64,000 nt of DNA from Mycobacterium sp. SVM_VP21 (lineage in GTDB: Bacteria; Actinomycetota; Actinomycetes; Mycobacteriales; Mycobacteriaceae): NCBI GenBank assembly GCA_024758765.1, contig CP101406.1, forward strand, positions 3,038,001-3,102,000, in the 5' to 3' direction. The notes beneath the pieces were generated by a model, which was not told the origin of the DNA, ran no database searches, and saw nothing but the letters and a program-made list of their open reading frames with translations. The position numbers and the translations under genes are program-made. Shown piece by piece: positions 8,448-19,136 of this stretch (position 1 is its first letter; every line of letters starts with the position of its first letter).

Positions 8448-9560
8448 TCAGTCGTCGGCGCGGCGCCGGACCCGGAACAGATTCACCTCGCTCTTGATGC
8501 CCTTGAGGTGACGTCCGCCGGCGAACGACCATTGGAAAGCGTCAGATTCGGTCAACGCCACCCGCACCGGTTCAGCGACTAGCACCGTGCCCGGCCGGGC
8601 GACCCCGGTTATCCGGCTCGCGGTGTTGACCGGGCTGCCGAACCAGTCCCCGACCCGGCTCACCGCCTCACCGGAAGCGACACCGGCACGCAGCCGGGGC
8701 AAGGTGTCGTCGGCCTGAGCCGCCTCAACCAGCCGAAGCACCGCGTCGACCAGCGGCGCCGGCTCCGGGCAGACGAACATCACCGCGTCGCCGATGGTCT
8801 TGATGAATCGCACCGGCGGAACCGCGATCTCGTGGCCCAGCACGGTCAATCGCTCGGCGAGCTGCACCAGGTCCTCGGGCGGCACCATCTCCCCGAGCCG
8901 GGTGAAGCCGACCAGGTCGGCGAACGCCACGCTGATCTGGCGCGCTCCCGGCAGCGGTGCGCCCGCCATGCGCTCGCCGGCGGTGACGGCGTCGATGTCG
9001 AGCTGATGGCGCAACTGCACCATCAGCATGTCCTGGACGAACGGACCCAACATCGGCGCCAGCCCGGCCACCAAGTCCCGCGACCGCTGGGCGATCTGCA
9101 GCTCGGTGACGCCCGGTTCGCCGATCGCGGACAACACCGTGAAGCGCATGAATTCCGCGGTGTGCGCCAAACCATCGGCCAACAGCCGAGCGGTTTGCAG
9201 CGCCTGCTCGGCATCGATACCGGCATCGACGAAGCGACGCGCGTGCATGGCGATGCTGGCGTCGGCACGCATCTGCACCGGAGCGTCCGGATCGTCCATC
9301 CAGGGCAGCCCTATCGCACGCTGCAGACGCTGCAACTGTTCGAGGTCCACGCCGGTGGATTCACTGATCTCACGCGCCGAGACGTAGGTGCCGTCGTCGC
9401 CGACCAGTCGTCGCGACGCCAGCAGCATCGGTGAGACGTTCCCGCGGATCTCCTCGGCGGTGATGCCCTGCCCCAGCAGCCATTCGATCAGTTCGGCTCG
9501 CTCGGCACGCGCCGTGCCCTCCAGCCCGGCCAGCAAGTCCTCGATTTCGGGGTCAGCCAC
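8448..9560 (-). CDS. Class III adenylate cyclase, Rv1264 type
   Basis: This 370-residue protein has the two-part layout of M. tuberculosis Rv1264: an all-helical N-terminal autoinhibitory domain (about 1-195) and a catalytic class III cyclase domain (about 205-370). Catalytic residues are all seen: Asp215 (VAFADLVGF), Lys254 and Asp258 (FIKTIGDAV), Asp305, Asn312 and Arg316 ([13 protein letters not shown]). Rv1264 makes cAMP from ATP and is stimulated at acid pH through the N-terminal domain. It starts at GTG 9560, only 32 bp from the divergent C-S lyase gene. Confidence 0.92.
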   Translation of the reverse strand: MADPEIEDLLAGLEGTARAERAELIEWLLGQGITAEEIRGNVSPMLLASRRLVGDDGTYVSAREISESTGVDLEQLQRLQRAIGLPWMDDPDAPVQMRADASIAMHARRFVDAGIDAEQALQTARLLADGLAHTAEFMRFTVLSAIGEPGVTELQIAQRSRDLVAGLAPMLGPFVQDMLMVQLRHQLDIDAVTAGERMAGAPLPGARQISVAFADLVGFTRLGEMVPPEDLVQLAERLTVLGHEIAVPPVRFIKTIGDAVMFVCPEPAPLVDAVLRLVEAAQADDTLPRLRAGVASGEAVSRVGDWFGSPVNTASRITGVARPGTVLVAEPVRVALTESDAFQWSFAGGRHLKGIKSEVNLFRVRRRADD

Positions 9561-9592
9561 GCCGCAAACGTATCTCGCGGCAGACTGACGGG

Positions 9593-10744
9593 GTGCCTGA
9601 AGTCTTCGATGCGCTGACCCCCGAACAACTCCGTGCCCGCAACACCATCAAGTGGAATCACTTCGCCCCCGACGTGTTGGCGCTGTGGATCGCCGAGATG
9701 GACTTCCCCACCGCGCCCGCGGTGCTCGACGGGGTGCGTGCCTGCGTGGCCAACGAGGAGTTCGGCTATCCGGCGTTGAGCTCCGACGCGTTGCCCACCG
9801 CACTTTCGCAGTGGTGCCTGCACCGCTACGGCTGGCCCGTTCAGCCGGAATGGGTGCGGGTGGTGCCCGACGTCCTCAAGGGCATGGAAGTGGTGATCGA
9901 GTTCCTCACCCGCCCGGAGAGCCCGGTGGTGCTGCCGGTGCCGGCCTACATGCCGTTCTTCGACCTGTTGACCGTCACCGGGCGCCAACGCATCGAAATC
10001 CCGATGACACAGCAGGACTCGGGCCGCTACCTGATGGACCTGGATGCCCTGGACGCCGCGTTCGCCGCCGGGGCCGGGTCGCTGATCCTGTGCAACCCCA
10101 ACAACCCGCTGGGCACCGCCTTCACCGCCGAGGAGCTCAGTGCGATCGTGGACATCGCCGCACGCCACGGCGCCCGGGTGATCGCCGACGAGATCCACGC
10201 CCCGCTGGTCTACGACCGGCCCCACGTCGCGGCCGCCGCGGTGTCGCCGGCCGCCGCCGACACCGTCATCACGCTGATGTCGGCCTCCAAAGGCTGGAAC
10301 CTGCCCGGGCTGATGTGCGCCCAGGTGATCCTGTCCAATCCGCGCGACTTGGCGGCGTGGCGCAGGATCAACATGCTGCACACCATGGGCGCCGCCACCG
10401 TCGGTATCAGCGCCAACCTGGCCGCCTACACACACGGCGGACCGTGGCTGGACGCGCTGCTGCCCTACCTACGGGCCAACCGCGACCACCTGAGCCAAGC
10501 GCTGCCCGCAGCGGTGCCGGGCCTGCGGGTCAGCCACCCCGAAGCCACCTACCTGGCCTGGCTCGACTTCCGGGCGCTGGGACTGCCCGTCGAACCGGCC
10601 GAGATCCTGCTGGCCGACGCGCGGGTGGCGCTGAGCCCGGGCATCCCGTTCGGTGGCGGCCGGGGCTTCGCGCGACTGAACTTCGCCACCACCCGGGCCA
10701 TCCTGGACCGGGCGATCGAGGCGATAGCCGCTGCGCTGACTTGA
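9593..10744 (+). CDS. MalY/PatB-type PLP-dependent C-S lyase
   Basis: This 383-residue fold-type I PLP enzyme has the MalY/PatB start ([20 protein letters not shown]), [30 protein letters not shown] with the ring-nitrogen Asp199, and the Schiff-base Lys233 in [11 protein letters not shown]. The family cleaves C-S bonds of cystathionine or cysteine conjugates; some members act as aminotransferases. It begins at GTG 9593 and is followed after 18 bp by the HIT gene, so the three plus-strand genes here probably form one transcript. Confidence 0.87.
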   Translation: MPEVFDALTPEQLRARNTIKWNHFAPDVLALWIAEMDFPTAPAVLDGVRACVANEEFGYPALSSDALPTALSQWCLHRYGWPVQPEWVRVVPDVLKGMEVVIEFLTRPESPVVLPVPAYMPFFDLLTVTGRQRIEIPMTQQDSGRYLMDLDALDAAFAAGAGSLILCNPNNPLGTAFTAEELSAIVDIAARHGARVIADEIHAPLVYDRPHVAAAAVSPAAADTVITLMSASKGWNLPGLMCAQVILSNPRDLAAWRRINMLHTMGAATVGISANLAAYTHGGPWLDALLPYLRANRDHLSQALPAAVPGLRVSHPEATYLAWLDFRALGLPVEPAEILLADARVALSPGIPFGGGRGFARLNFATTRAILDRAIEAIAAALT

Positions 10745-10762
10745 CGCATTACCGTGGCGGGC

Positions 10763-11188
10763 ATGTCCTGCGTGTTCTGTGCCGTAGTCGCCGGTGACGC
10801 GCCGGCGGTGCGGGTTTTCGAAGACGACGACTACCTGGCGTTTCTCGACATCCGGCCGTTCACCCGCGGCCACACCCTGGTGATCCCGAAGCAGCACTTC
10901 GTGGACCTGACCGACACTCCGGCGGCCACTCTGGCCGGCATGCTCACCGTCGGGCAGCGGATCGCCCAGGCCGCACGCAGCTCCGGGCTGCACGCCGACG
11001 GCAACAATCTGGCGATCAACGACGGCCGGGCAGCCTTTCAGAGCGTGTTCCACATCCACCTGCATGTGGTCCCCCGCCGCGACGGAGACAAGCTGTCGTT
11101 CGCCAAAGGCCTGCTGGTGCGCCGTGATCCGGACCGCGAGAGCACCGGGGAGATCCTGCGGGCAGCGCTGGCGGGCAGCGGCAGCTGA
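10763..11188 (+). CDS. HIT family hydrolase, Rv1262c-like
   Basis: This 141-residue histidine-triad protein ends its core with VFHIHLHVVPR (His97, His99, His101), the nucleotidyl transfer triad. A CxxC (Cys3, Cys6) near the start is typical of the zinc-binding HinT/Fhit-like branch. The family hydrolyses nucleotide phosphoramidates or dinucleoside polyphosphates. ATG 10763 is chosen; an in-frame GTG at 10754 is possible. It lies between the C-S lyase and the Ddn-like gene with short spacers. Confidence 0.9.
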   Translation: MSCVFCAVVAGDAPAVRVFEDDDYLAFLDIRPFTRGHTLVIPKQHFVDLTDTPAATLAGMLTVGQRIAQAARSSGLHADGNNLAINDGRAAFQSVFHIHLHVVPRRDGDKLSFAKGLLVRRDPDRESTGEILRAALAGSGS

Positions 11189-11205
11189 CGGGCAGACTCG
11201 AGAGC

Positions 11206-11661
11206 ATGGACCATCTATCCCCGATCGAAAAGGTGGGCGTCCGAGCGCTCAGCCTGCACAACCTGATCTACCAACAGACAAACGGCTGGATCGGACACAA
11301 ACTCCCGGGCCTGCCGCCCAACCTGTTGCTGCACACCGTCGGGGCGAAAACCGGCCAGGCACGCACCTCGACGCTGACCTACGCACGCGACGGCGACAGG
11401 TACCTGATCGTCGCGTCGCTGGGCGGCGCGCCCCGCTCCCCCGGCTGGTACCACAACCTCAAAGCCAACCCGGACGTGGAAATCAACGTCGGGCCGAAGC
11501 GTCTACGGGCCACCGCGCAGCCGGTGCTGCCCGATGACCCGGACTATGCCCGGCTGTGGCGAATCGTCAACGCCAACAATGCCCATCGGTACGAGGCCTA
11601 CCAACGCCGGACATCCCGACCGATCCCCATCGTGGTACTCACTCCCGAGCCGTCCACCTGA
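11206..11661 (+). CDS. F420-dependent (Ddn-like) nitroreductase, Rv1261c-like
   Basis: This 151-residue split-barrel protein has the Ddn/FDOR-A pattern: LLLHTVGAKTGQARTSTLTY, YLIVASLGGAPRSPGWYHNL and ANPDVEINVG. These bind the deazaflavin F420 and reduce quinones or nitroimidazoles at the membrane. Size and neighbour (HIT gene) match Rv1261c-Rv1262c. It starts at ATG 11206, 17 bp after the HIT stop. Confidence 0.9.
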   Translation: MDHLSPIEKVGVRALSLHNLIYQQTNGWIGHKLPGLPPNLLLHTVGAKTGQARTSTLTYARDGDRYLIVASLGGAPRSPGWYHNLKANPDVEINVGPKRLRATAQPVLPDDPDYARLWRIVNANNAHRYEAYQRRTSRPIPIVVLTPEPST

Positions 11662-11793
11662 CCAGCGACATTTCCTGCCGTTAACATCTCGCTCGCGTTG
11701 CTCAGGAAACACTTAGCTAGTACTTTGGCGGGAATCACGCATGGTTCTAGCGCGTGCCCGTGGGGTTCGCCCTCGACAGACAAGGTGGGGGCC

Positions 11794-14700
11794 ATGAGTC
11801 GCCGATCCAATCCGCAGTCGGGCCGACCGCGGGCGGCACGCGCGACGATCAGGTCCTTCCTAGCCGCTGGGACCATCGGGGCTTTCGGATGGGGTCCGCT
11901 CGCCGCAGCACCGCCGGCCCAGGCCGACTCGATGGATCTGGACTGGCTGGTCGAGCTTTTCACGCCCGCTGCGGGCATGGCGAGCATCCCGGATTCGGCC
12001 GATGCCTCGACACTGCTCGGTCTGGACCTCTATACCGCGCTGCACACCCCGATTCAGGCCTGGATCACCAGTGACTTCGGGGCATGGATCGACAACACCT
12101 TCATCAACCCCTTGCCACAGTTGTTGTTCGGCCAAGACCTGATCGGCAACGGCGTCGCCGGCACGGTGGACAACCCCAACGGCGGAGCCGGTGGCCTGTT
12201 GTTCGGTGATGGCGGCGCCGGATACGACCAGAACCTGGACGGGTACATCGGCGGCAACGGTGGGGCGGCCGGAATGTTCGGCGACGGCGGCGCCGGCGGT
12301 GACGGCGGGACCGGCGCGGCCGGCGGAATCGGCGGTGCCGGTGGTTGGTTCATGGGCAATGGTGGCGTCGGTGGAGACGGTGGCGCCGCCGGGTACGGCG
12401 ACATCGGTGGGGCCGGCGGGGCCGGCGGCAACGCCGTGGCCTGGTACTTCGGTAACGGCGGCGCCGGGGGCGCGGGCGGAATCGGCGGCACCGGGGCGAC
12501 TGGGGCCGTAGGCGGCACCGGCGGCACGGGTGGCGTCGGAGGCGCCGGCGGCGCAAGCCTGTCACTGCTGTTCGGTGACGGCGGCCGGGGCGGCAACGGC
12601 GGGGCCGGCGGAGCGGGCGGCAACGGCGGAGCCGGTACCGATGGCCACACCGGAGATTTCGCCATCAACGGCGGCACCGGAGGCAACGGGAGCGACGGCG
12701 GATACGGCGGAATCGGCGGCCAGGGCGGCAACGGCGGGGCCGGTGGCGCCTCGGCTCACGGCACCGCGGGCGCGAACGGCGATGGTGGCGCCGGCGGTCG
12801 AGGCGGCGCGGCCGGTGTGGGCGGTACCGGCGGGACCGGTGCGGCGGGCACGGCCACCCACCTGGACGGCGGCGCCGGCGGCAACGGCGGCAACGCCGGT
12901 GCAGCAGGAAGCGGCGGGGCCGGCGGGGCGGCCGGGACCGGTGGCCTGACCGGCAGCGGCACCGCGGGTCTGGCCGGCGCAGTCGGGCTGGCCGGACGCA
13001 GCGGCGGCAACGGCGGCGACGGCGGGGCCGGCTTTGCCACCGCCAGCGGGGTCGCCGGCTCAGGTGGCAACGGCGGTAGCGGCGGTAACGGCGGCCTGTA
13101 CGGCGACGGTGGCAACGGCGGAGCGGGCGGGAGTGGCGGCCAAGGCAATAGTGCACCCGCGATCGATATCGCCGGCGGGACCGGTGGTTCCGGTGGCGCC
13201 GGCGGCGCCGGTGGAGCAGGCGGGACACTCGGCGGCGATGGTGGCAACGGCGGCACTGGCGGAACCGGTGGGGCCGGCGGGATCGGCGGCAGCGGGTCCG
13301 ACGGCGCCGACGGCAGTACGCCCGGCGCCAACGGCACCGACGGCGGTAACGGTGGTGAAGGTGGCCGTGGTGGGGCCGGCGGCAACGGTGGTGCCGGCGG
13401 CGCCTCGGCACACGGCACCGCCGGCCTCAACGGCAATGGCGGGGCCGGCGGGCAGGGTGGCGCGGCCGGTGTGGGTGGCGCCGGCGGAGACGGAGCGGCC
13501 GGCACGGCCGCTCACCTCGACGGTGGAGCCGGCGGCAACGGCGGCAACGCCGGTGCGGCAGGCGCCGGCGGCGCTGGCGGCGCGGCCGGGACCGGCGGCC
13601 TGACCGGAAGCGGCACCGCGGGTCTGGCCGGCACGGCCGGATTGGCCGGACGCAGCGGCGGCGATGGTGGCGACGGCGGCGCGGGTTTTGCCGCCGCCAG
13701 CGGACTCTCCGGCTCAGGCGGCGCCGGCGGAACCGGCGGTAGCGGTGGCGTATACGGCAACGGCGGTAATGGCGGCAACGGCGGCGCCGGCGGAACCGGT
13801 GCTCACGGCAGCAATGCATCGGGCTCCGGGGCGTCCGGCGGTACCGGTGGCATAGGTGGCGCCGGCGGCGCGGGAGGCGCCGGCGGTGCGGGCGGAACAC
13901 TCGGCGGCGACGGCGGCGATGGCGGTACCGGCGGCCAGGGCGGCACTGGCGGAACCGGCGGCAGTGGAACCGATGCCGCCAATGCCAGCACGGCGGGCGC
14001 CAACGGCGCGAACGGCGGAAACGGCGGCGACGGTGGCCGTGGTGGGTCCGGTGGGGCCGGCGGCGCAGGCGGCACCGCCACACACGGCACGGTGGGCCGG
14101 CAAGGTGTAGGCGGCGACGGCGGCACCGGGGGGTCCGGTGGTGATCCCGGTGACGGCGGCAACGGCGGCAACGGCAGCGCGGCCAGCATCAACGGTGGCA
14201 ACGGCGGCAACGGCGGCAACGCGGGTGCCGGCGGGCTGGGCGGGGCCGGTGGCGCCGGTTCGACGACCGGGGCCACCGGGGCGACCGGGGCGGCACCGAC
14301 CGCACACGCCGGGAACGGCGGCGCCGGAGGCAACGGCTACAACGCCGTCACGCCGGGCGCCAGCGGCGGCAACGGCGGCAACGGCGGAATCGGCAGCCTG
14401 CACGGTGACGGCGGGGCCGGTGGCGCCGGCGGCAACGGCGCAACCGGCGCCAACGGCACCGCGGCCCTCAACGGCGGCAACGCCGGAGACGGCGGGAACG
14501 GCGGCAAAGGCGGGTCCGGCGGCAATTCGCTCGGCGACGGCAACGGCGGAAAGGGCGGGGCCGGTGGCAACGCCGGTAACGGCGGCCGGGGCCTGGACCA
14601 GAGCCAGCTACCCCCGAGCGCCACCCTGCCCGGCGCCGGGGGCGATGGCGGCAAGGGTGGTGTCGGCGGGGCCGGTGGCAGCAGCGTCAGCGCGCATGGG

Positions 14701-16536
14701 TCCGGCACCGGCAACGGCGGCGCCGGCGGCGTGGGCGGCGCCGGCGGCAACGGCGGCGGCAACGGCATCGCCACGCTGGACATCGCCAACAGCGTGCCCT
14801 ACGGCAGCGGCGGCGACGGCGGGGCCGGTGGTGTCGGCGGCAACGGCGGGCTCGGTGACAACGGTGCGCTCGGCGGCGGCACCGGATTCAACGGCGGCAA
14901 CGGCGGTGCCGGCGGTACCGGTGGTGCGGCCGGCTCGGCCTATACCGGCAGCGTCGCCCTGCATGAGCACGGCACCTTCGGTACCAACGGCAACGGTGGC
15001 GCCGGGGGTGGCGGCGGCACAGGTGGCGGCGGCGGCATCGGCGGGGCCGGCGACGACAGTGCCGGCGGTGCCGGCGGCAACGGCGGCAACGGTGGTGCGG
15101 CCGGTAACGGCGGGTCACCAGGTTCCGGATTCAACGCCCAACCCGGGATCAACAAAGCTCCGGTTGGGATCGGCGGCAACGGCGGCAACGGCGGGTCCGC
15201 TGGATCCGGCGGGTCCGGCGGCATCGGAGATACCGGGTTCAACGGTGGCACCGGCGGAAACGGCGGTGTGGGCGGCGCCGGCGCCAACGGCGGCAGCGCT
15301 ACCGGCACTTACTACGCGCAGGGCTCCAGTGGCGGCGACGGCGGCAACGGCGGGTCCGGCGGTAGCGCCGGAACGGGCGGTGCCGGAGGTTCGGGCGCGC
15401 AGGCGGGTAACGGCGGCAACGCCGGCGCGGGCGGCCACGGCGGTAACGGCGGCGACGGTGGCGACGCCACGCTGGCCGGGACGAACGTGCACGGCGGGGC
15501 GGCCGGTGACGGCGGCGACGGCGGGGCCGCGGGCGGTGTGGCCGCCGGCGGCGCCGGGGCGCGCGGCGGAGACGGCGGAGACGGCGGCGACGGCGGCAGC
15601 GGCGGAACGGTCGGTAGCAACGGCGCGAACGGTGCCGGGGGCGCCGGCGGGACCGGTTCGGGAGCGGCCGGCAACGGGACGGTGGGTGGTCCCGACGGCC
15701 CGGTGAACGTCAGCATTCCGCTGTACATGCAAAGCGGTGGGATCAGCCCGATCGTCTACATCTCGATCAACGGCGGTCCGCCGGTACCGGTCCAGATCGA
15801 CACCGGCTCCACCGGACTGACGATCCTGGGCAGCAATACGGGCCTCGGCAACTCGGTGTACTCCGGCAGCGCCAGCTACGCCGGCCTGAATGGCCAGAAT
15901 TACAGCTACCACACCTACGACACCACGGTGGGTTTCTGCGACAAGACCGCCTGCACGTCAGGCCTGGTCACCGATCCCACCGCCGTCAACATCGTCGACC
16001 CGGCGTCGAACACCCTCATGACGAATTACTTCAACCAATACGGAATCGTCGGCGTGCTGGGCATCGGACCCAACAACGGCTATGCCGGCACCTCGACGAT
16101 CATCTCGGCGCTGCCCGGTGCGCTCAACCAGGGCGTGCTCATCGACGAGCAGACCGGCCAGGTGACGTTCGGGCCGAACCCGCTCACCCCCGAGATCTCC
16201 GTGCCGGGGTCGCCGTTCGTTGACACGATGGTCTCGATCAACGGTGGTCCCCCGGTGGCCGTTTCCACCTCGCTCGACTCGGGCGGCATGTACGGCAGCA
16301 TTCCGCAGTACCTGGTCCCGCAGCTCGGGGTCGGTTCGCAGGTGCCGGCCGGCACGGTGATCTCGGTGTACAACGCCGACGGCAGCACCTTGCTGTACTC
16401 CTACACCACCACGAACAACGGCCCGTACGTGACATCGGGCGGGGCAGCCAACAGCGGCTACTACCCGTTCTCGGTGAACCCGGTCTACATCGACTACCGG
16501 CCAAGCGGTTTCGGCGCGACGATCATCAACCGCTGA
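11794..16536 (+). CDS. Signal-peptide PGRS protein with aspartic protease domain
   Basis: This 1580-residue protein starts at ATG 11794, preceded by a strong AAGGTGGGG ribosome site. Residues 1-44 are a signal peptide: MSRRSN, a basic stretch, a hydrophobic core and PPAQA before the cleavage point. There is no PE domain. Residues 45 to about 118 form a linker with [15 protein letters not shown] and LIGNGVAGT, the phrase that opens PGRS regions after PE domains. About 120-1298 is Gly-Gly-x/Gly-Ala repeat with internal duplications. About 1299-1580 is an aspartic protease like the PecA/PE_PGRS35 and Rv0977 type: Asp1336-Thr-Gly and Asp1495-Ser-Gly, 159 residues apart. It should be exported and self-processing or substrate-cleaving at the surface; that is inference from the family. 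Export by Sec or Tat instead of type VII is the odd feature. Confidence 0.9.
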   Translation: MSRRSNPQSGRPRAARATIRSFLAAGTIGAFGWGPLAAAPPAQADSMDLDWLVELFTPAAGMASIPDSADASTLLGLDLYTALHTPIQAWITSDFGAWIDNTFINPLPQLLFGQDLIGNGVAGTVDNPNGGAGGLLFGDGGAGYDQNLDGYIGGNGGAAGMFGDGGAGGDGGTGAAGGIGGAGGWFMGNGGVGGDGGAAGYGDIGGAGGAGGNAVAWYFGNGGAGGAGGIGGTGATGAVGGTGGTGGVGGAGGASLSLLFGDGGRGGNGGAGGAGGNGGAGTDGHTGDFAINGGTGGNGSDGGYGGIGGQGGNGGAGGASAHGTAGANGDGGAGGRGGAAGVGGTGGTGAAGTATHLDGGAGGNGGNAGAAGSGGAGGAAGTGGLTGSGTAGLAGAVGLAGRSGGNGGDGGAGFATASGVAGSGGNGGSGGNGGLYGDGGNGGAGGSGGQGNSAPAIDIAGGTGGSGGAGGAGGAGGTLGGDGGNGGTGGTGGAGGIGGSGSDGADGSTPGANGTDGGNGGEGGRGGAGGNGGAGGASAHGTAGLNGNGGAGGQGGAAGVGGAGGDGAAGTAAHLDGGAGGNGGNAGAAGAGGAGGAAGTGGLTGSGTAGLAGTAGLAGRSGGDGGDGGAGFAAASGLSGSGGAGGTGGSGGVYGNGGNGGNGGAGGTGAHGSNASGSGASGGTGGIGGAGGAGGAGGAGGTLGGDGGDGGTGGQGGTGGTGGSGTDAANASTAGANGANGGNGGDGGRGGSGGAGGAGGTATHGTVGRQGVGGDGGTGGSGGDPGDGGNGGNGSAASINGGNGGNGGNAGAGGLGGAGGAGSTTGATGATGAAPTAHAGNGGAGGNGYNAVTPGASGGNGGNGGIGSLHGDGGAGGAGGNGATGANGTAALNGGNAGDGGNGGKGGSGGNSLGDGNGGKGGAGGNAGNGGRGLDQSQLPPSATLPGAGGDGGKGGVGGAGGSSVSAHGSGTGNGGAGGVGGAGGNGGGNGIATLDIANSVPYGSGGDGGAGGVGGNGGLGDNGALGGGTGFNGGNGGAGGTGGAAGSAYTGSVALHEHGTFGTNGNGGAGGGGGTGGGGGIGGAGDDSAGGAGGNGGNGGAAGNGGSPGSGFNAQPGINKAPVGIGGNGGNGGSAGSGGSGGIGDTGFNGGTGGNGGVGGAGANGGSATGTYYAQGSSGGDGGNGGSGGSAGTGGAGGSGAQAGNGGNAGAGGHGGNGGDGGDATLAGTNVHGGAAGDGGDGGAAGGVAAGGAGARGGDGGDGGDGGSGGTVGSNGANGAGGAGGTGSGAAGNGTVGGPDGPVNVSIPLYMQSGGISPIVYISINGGPPVPVQIDTGSTGLTILGSNTGLGNSVYSGSASYAGLNGQNYSYHTYDTTVGFCDKTACTSGLVTDPTAVNIVDPASNTLMTNYFNQYGIVGVLGIGPNNGYAGTSTIISALPGALNQGVLIDEQTGQVTFGPNPLTPEISVPGSPFVDTMVSINGGPPVAVSTSLDSGGMYGSIPQYLVPQLGVGSQVPAGTVISVYNADGSTLLYSYTTTNNGPYVTSGGAANSGYYPFSVNPVYIDYRPSGFGATIINR
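12748..13401 (+). repeat. PGRS internal duplication, module 1 (654 bp)
   Basis: The module begins at the ASAHGTAG motif and runs through a [12 protein letters not shown] block, [20 protein letters not shown], an ASG turn, a GLYGDGG motif and [11 protein letters not shown]. The same landmarks recur in order in the next module, so it is a 218-codon tandem duplication within the Gly-rich region. Confidence 0.7.
13402..14073 (+). repeat. PGRS internal duplication, module 2 (672 bp)
   Basis: Second copy of the 218-codon module with six extra codons: [47 protein letters not shown] and [11 protein letters not shown] recur in order. It ends where a third, diverged motif (TATHGTVG) begins at about 14074. 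Confidence 0.7.
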
Positions 16537-16540
16537 GGCT

Positions 16541-17572
16541 TTACAGCAGCTCTTTGGCCAGTAGTTCGAGGGTCCGCTCGCGCCCGGGCGCGGTGGCCGG
16601 GTCGGTGCCACGATGCGCCGAGGCCACCGGGTTGATCATCACCTCGTCGACGGCGAACTGCTCCGCCAGTGCCGTGAGCTGCTCGGCCGCTTCGGCCGGT
16701 GTGCCGACGACCGCGCGCCGCAACCCGCTGTCGATGATGCGTTGTTCGGAGTCCGAGACCGCTACCGCCTGCGCGTCCTCGACCAGATCAACCGCGCCCA
16801 GTGGTCGCCCGGTCCGCAACCGGGCCATCATCTGCAGGTTGGGCAGCATCAACGCCGTTGCCTCGTCGCGGGTTTCGGCAACCGATGCGTTGACCGTGAG
16901 GAACGTCGTCGGGGCCGCGCACACCTCACTAGGGGTGAAGTTCTCGCGGTAGTAGGCCAGCGCCTCCTCGGTGCCCTGACCGGAGAAGTGGTGGGCGAAC
17001 ACGTAGGGCAGCCCCTTGGCCGCGGCCAGCCGCGCCGAGTACATGCTCGATCCCAGCAGCCACAGCCGCGGCTCGCCGGCGGCGGCCGGGGTGGCCTTGA
17101 GCAGGTAGTCGCCGTCACGCAGCTGGACTTGCACACCGCGGCTGCTCATCATCGCCCGTACGTGGTCGAGATAGTCGGGGAAGTTGGCTATGTCTTCGTC
17201 GCCACGGCCGGAGCGCAGCATGACGGAGGTGACCGGGTCGGATCCGGGCGCGCGTCCGATCCCCAAGTCGATGCGCCCGGGTGCGGCGGCCTCCAACAAC
17301 GCGAACTGTTCGGCGACGGCCAGCGGGGCGTGGTTGGGCAGCATCACCCCGCCCGAGCCGAGCCGTACCCGCGACGTCTGCGCGGCGAGGTACGCCAGCA
17401 GTACCGGCGGGCTGGTGGCCCCCACCGAGGGCATGTTGTGGTGCTCGGCCACCCAGTATCGGGTGAATCCGAGTCGGTCAGCGGTCTGGGCCAGCCGCAC
17501 CGTCGCCGCCAGCGCGTCGGCGGTGGACTGGTCGGTACGGACCGGGACGAGATCAAGAACGGAAAGACGCAC
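16541..17572 (-). CDS. LLM-class flavin-dependent oxidoreductase
   Basis: This 343-residue protein of the bacterial-luciferase-like (LLM) family, MsnO8-like branch, has RLSVLDLVPVRTDQ, TRYWVAEHHNMP, VRLGSGGVMLPNHAPL, RIDLGIGRAPGSDP and a C-terminal DEVMINP. Such enzymes are TIM barrels using FMNH2 or F420; substrate unknown. GTG 17572 (VRLSVLDL) is preferred because the barrel starts there; GTG 17587 is possible. It lies 21 bp after udgB on the same strand and converges on the PGRS gene with a four-base gap. Confidence 0.87.
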   Translation of the reverse strand: MRLSVLDLVPVRTDQSTADALAATVRLAQTADRLGFTRYWVAEHHNMPSVGATSPPVLLAYLAAQTSRVRLGSGGVMLPNHAPLAVAEQFALLEAAAPGRIDLGIGRAPGSDPVTSVMLRSGRGDEDIANFPDYLDHVRAMMSSRGVQVQLRDGDYLLKATPAAAGEPRLWLLGSSMYSARLAAAKGLPYVFAHHFSGQGTEEALAYYRENFTPSEVCAAPTTFLTVNASVAETRDEATALMLPNLQMMARLRTGRPLGAVDLVEDAQAVAVSDSEQRIIDSGLRRAVVGTPAEAAEQLTALAEQFAVDEVMINPVASAHRGTDPATAPGRERTLELLAKELL

Positions 17573-17593
17573 GCTGCTTTGCAACACCGGAAC

Positions 17594-18412
17594 TCAGCCG
17601 GATAGTCCCGCCAGCCCCGAGGCCTGCGCAAAGATGTCGTCCAGCATGGCGGGGGTCAGCCGACCGGTGAACATGTTCTGTTGACTGGGGTGATAGCAGC
17701 CCAGCAGCCGCAGTGCCGGACCGAGTTCGGCGACCGCGCCGTGGCCGAACTTCGGTTTGGGTTTGGGCATCTGCTCGGCGGCGATCCGCAGCGCGATCTG
17801 CCAGGCGAAGCCGCCCAACGCGATCACTACCCGCACCTGGGGCGCGATCAGCTGCCATTCGGAGTCGATCCAGGGCGCACAGGTGTTGCGCTCGATTGTC
17901 GTCGGAGCGTTGTCGGGCGGGGCGCAGCGCACCGGCGCGATGATCCGGATGTCGTTGGCGTGCAGGCCGTCTGCAGCGTCGACGCTGGTGGGCTGGTTGA
18001 CCAGGCCGGCCCGGTACAGCGCGGCGTAGAGCTGGTCGCCGGACCGGTCGCCGGTGAACATCCTTCCGGTGCGGTTGGCGCCATTGGCGGCTGGGGCCAA
18101 TCCGACGATCACGATCTTGGGTTTCGGGGAGCCCCAGCCGGGCACCGGCCGCCCCCAGTAGGGCTGGTCGGCGAAGGACTTTCGCTTGGTGAGCGCCACC
18201 TGTTCGCGCCAGGTCACCAGCCGCGGGCAGGCCCGGCAGACGCTGATCAGCGCGTCGAGTTCGTCGATCGACTCGACTTGGTCGGCCAGCTGCACCACTT
18301 GCGCGGCGTCGGCGGCCGGTGGCGTGTCCGGGGTTGCCGGGTCGCCGGGCCACCCGGCCCCGGGCGGCACCGGGGAGTCGAACGGCTGACCGGTGCGAGG
18401 GTGGTTGAGCAT
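17594..18412 (-). CDS. udgB: Family 5 uracil-DNA glycosylase UdgB
   Basis: This 272-residue protein has the four cysteines of the 4Fe-4S cluster (Cys59, Cys62, Cys163, Cys178), motif [19 protein letters not shown] at residues 104-122 and the late CYHPSQQN motif. UdgB removes uracil, hypoxanthine and ethenocytosine from DNA. The match is to Rv1259. ATG 18412 ([11 protein letters not shown]) is the family start; GTG 18427 is an alternative. The next gene follows after a short gap on the same strand. Confidence 0.92.
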   Translation of the reverse strand: MLNHPRTGQPFDSPVPPGAGWPGDPATPDTPPAADAAQVVQLADQVESIDELDALISVCRACPRLVTWREQVALTKRKSFADQPYWGRPVPGWGSPKPKIVIVGLAPAANGANRTGRMFTGDRSGDQLYAALYRAGLVNQPTSVDAADGLHANDIRIIAPVRCAPPDNAPTTIERNTCAPWIDSEWQLIAPQVRVVIALGGFAWQIALRIAAEQMPKPKPKFGHGAVAELGPALRLLGCYHPSQQNMFTGRLTPAMLDDIFAQASGLAGLSG

Positions 18413-18478
18413 TGGTCTACTGTGCACGCTCTGGGATCCCCTGCCCAGTCCGGTGTGGTTCGGGCGTGCGGTGTCTGC

Positions 18479-18958
18479 TCAGCAGGAACGTGGATTGGAG
18501 CAGCCCAACAAGTTGGCTCGGATCTGCGTGTAGGCGTGCGCGAAAAGGTCCACATCACGCGGGCTGAGCAGGTCGAAAAGGTTACGCCGCAATGCGTCAA
18601 CGTGCCCCGCCGAAACCGACTCCAATTTCTCCTGCCCGGATTCGGTCAGCTCGGCGAACCATCCGCGCTTGTCTTCTTGGCATCCGATGCGGCGTAGCCA
18701 GCCCGCTCTGGCCAATCGGCTTACCGCGCCGGCGGTCCCGCCACGGGTCGCTACCGCCGCCTCGGTCAACTCACCCATCCGCAACCGGCGGTGCTGCGCT
18801 TCCGATAACAGCACCAGTACCTCGAAATCGGCAAAGGTGATCCCACCGTCGGCGACCAGCTGAACTTCGAGCTCCCGCAGCAACAGCCGAGTGCTGTCCA
18901 GATACGCGCGCCACATGCGTTGCTCGGTGTCGCTCAGCCATCGGTTCTCGTCCGTCAC
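18479..18958 (-). CDS. MarR family transcriptional regulator
   Basis: This 159-residue winged-helix protein has SDTEQRMWRAYLDSTRLLLRE, FADFEVLVLLSEA, the recognition helix GGTAGAVSRLARAGWLRR and wing CQEDKRGWFAELTESGQEKLE. It lies 66 bp upstream of udgB on the same strand. The start is GTG 18958. An AT-rich stretch just upstream (about 18980-19000) with CTAATAACTAG is a possible operator. Target genes are unknown. Confidence 0.87.
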   Translation of the reverse strand: MTDENRWLSDTEQRMWRAYLDSTRLLLRELEVQLVADGGITFADFEVLVLLSEAQHRRLRMGELTEAAVATRGGTAGAVSRLARAGWLRRIGCQEDKRGWFAELTESGQEKLESVSAGHVDALRRNLFDLLSPRDVDLFAHAYTQIRANLLGCSNPRSC

Positions 18959-19136
18959 AACAACCCGCCCTCTATGGTTGATCTAATAACTAGTACGACA
19001 GGAGATGGCACGGGCTCCAGGTGTCGACCTCTGCACATTATTTCCGCAGCACCAGTTGGGTATTTTCGCCAGGATAGGACCACTGGCGGCGGCAGTCGTT
19101 CCCACACTCATTCGCCAATTATAGTTGTTATATCAA
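18959..19136. promoter_or_regulatory. Promoter region of marR (18479-18958)
   Basis: The 178 bp between the deaminase stop and the MarR start hold the MarR promoter. They are clearly AT-richer than the flanks (for example ttgatctaataactagtac and ccaattatagttgttatatc). CTAATAACTAG at about 18985-18995 is nearly symmetric. No gene is seen. Confidence 0.4.

Noticed and set aside
12054..15728. Long antisense open frames rich in Pro, Arg or Ala across the PGRS gene
   Set aside because: They are the complement of Gly-Gly-Ala repeats; the amino-acid composition is forced by the repeat and no family features appear.
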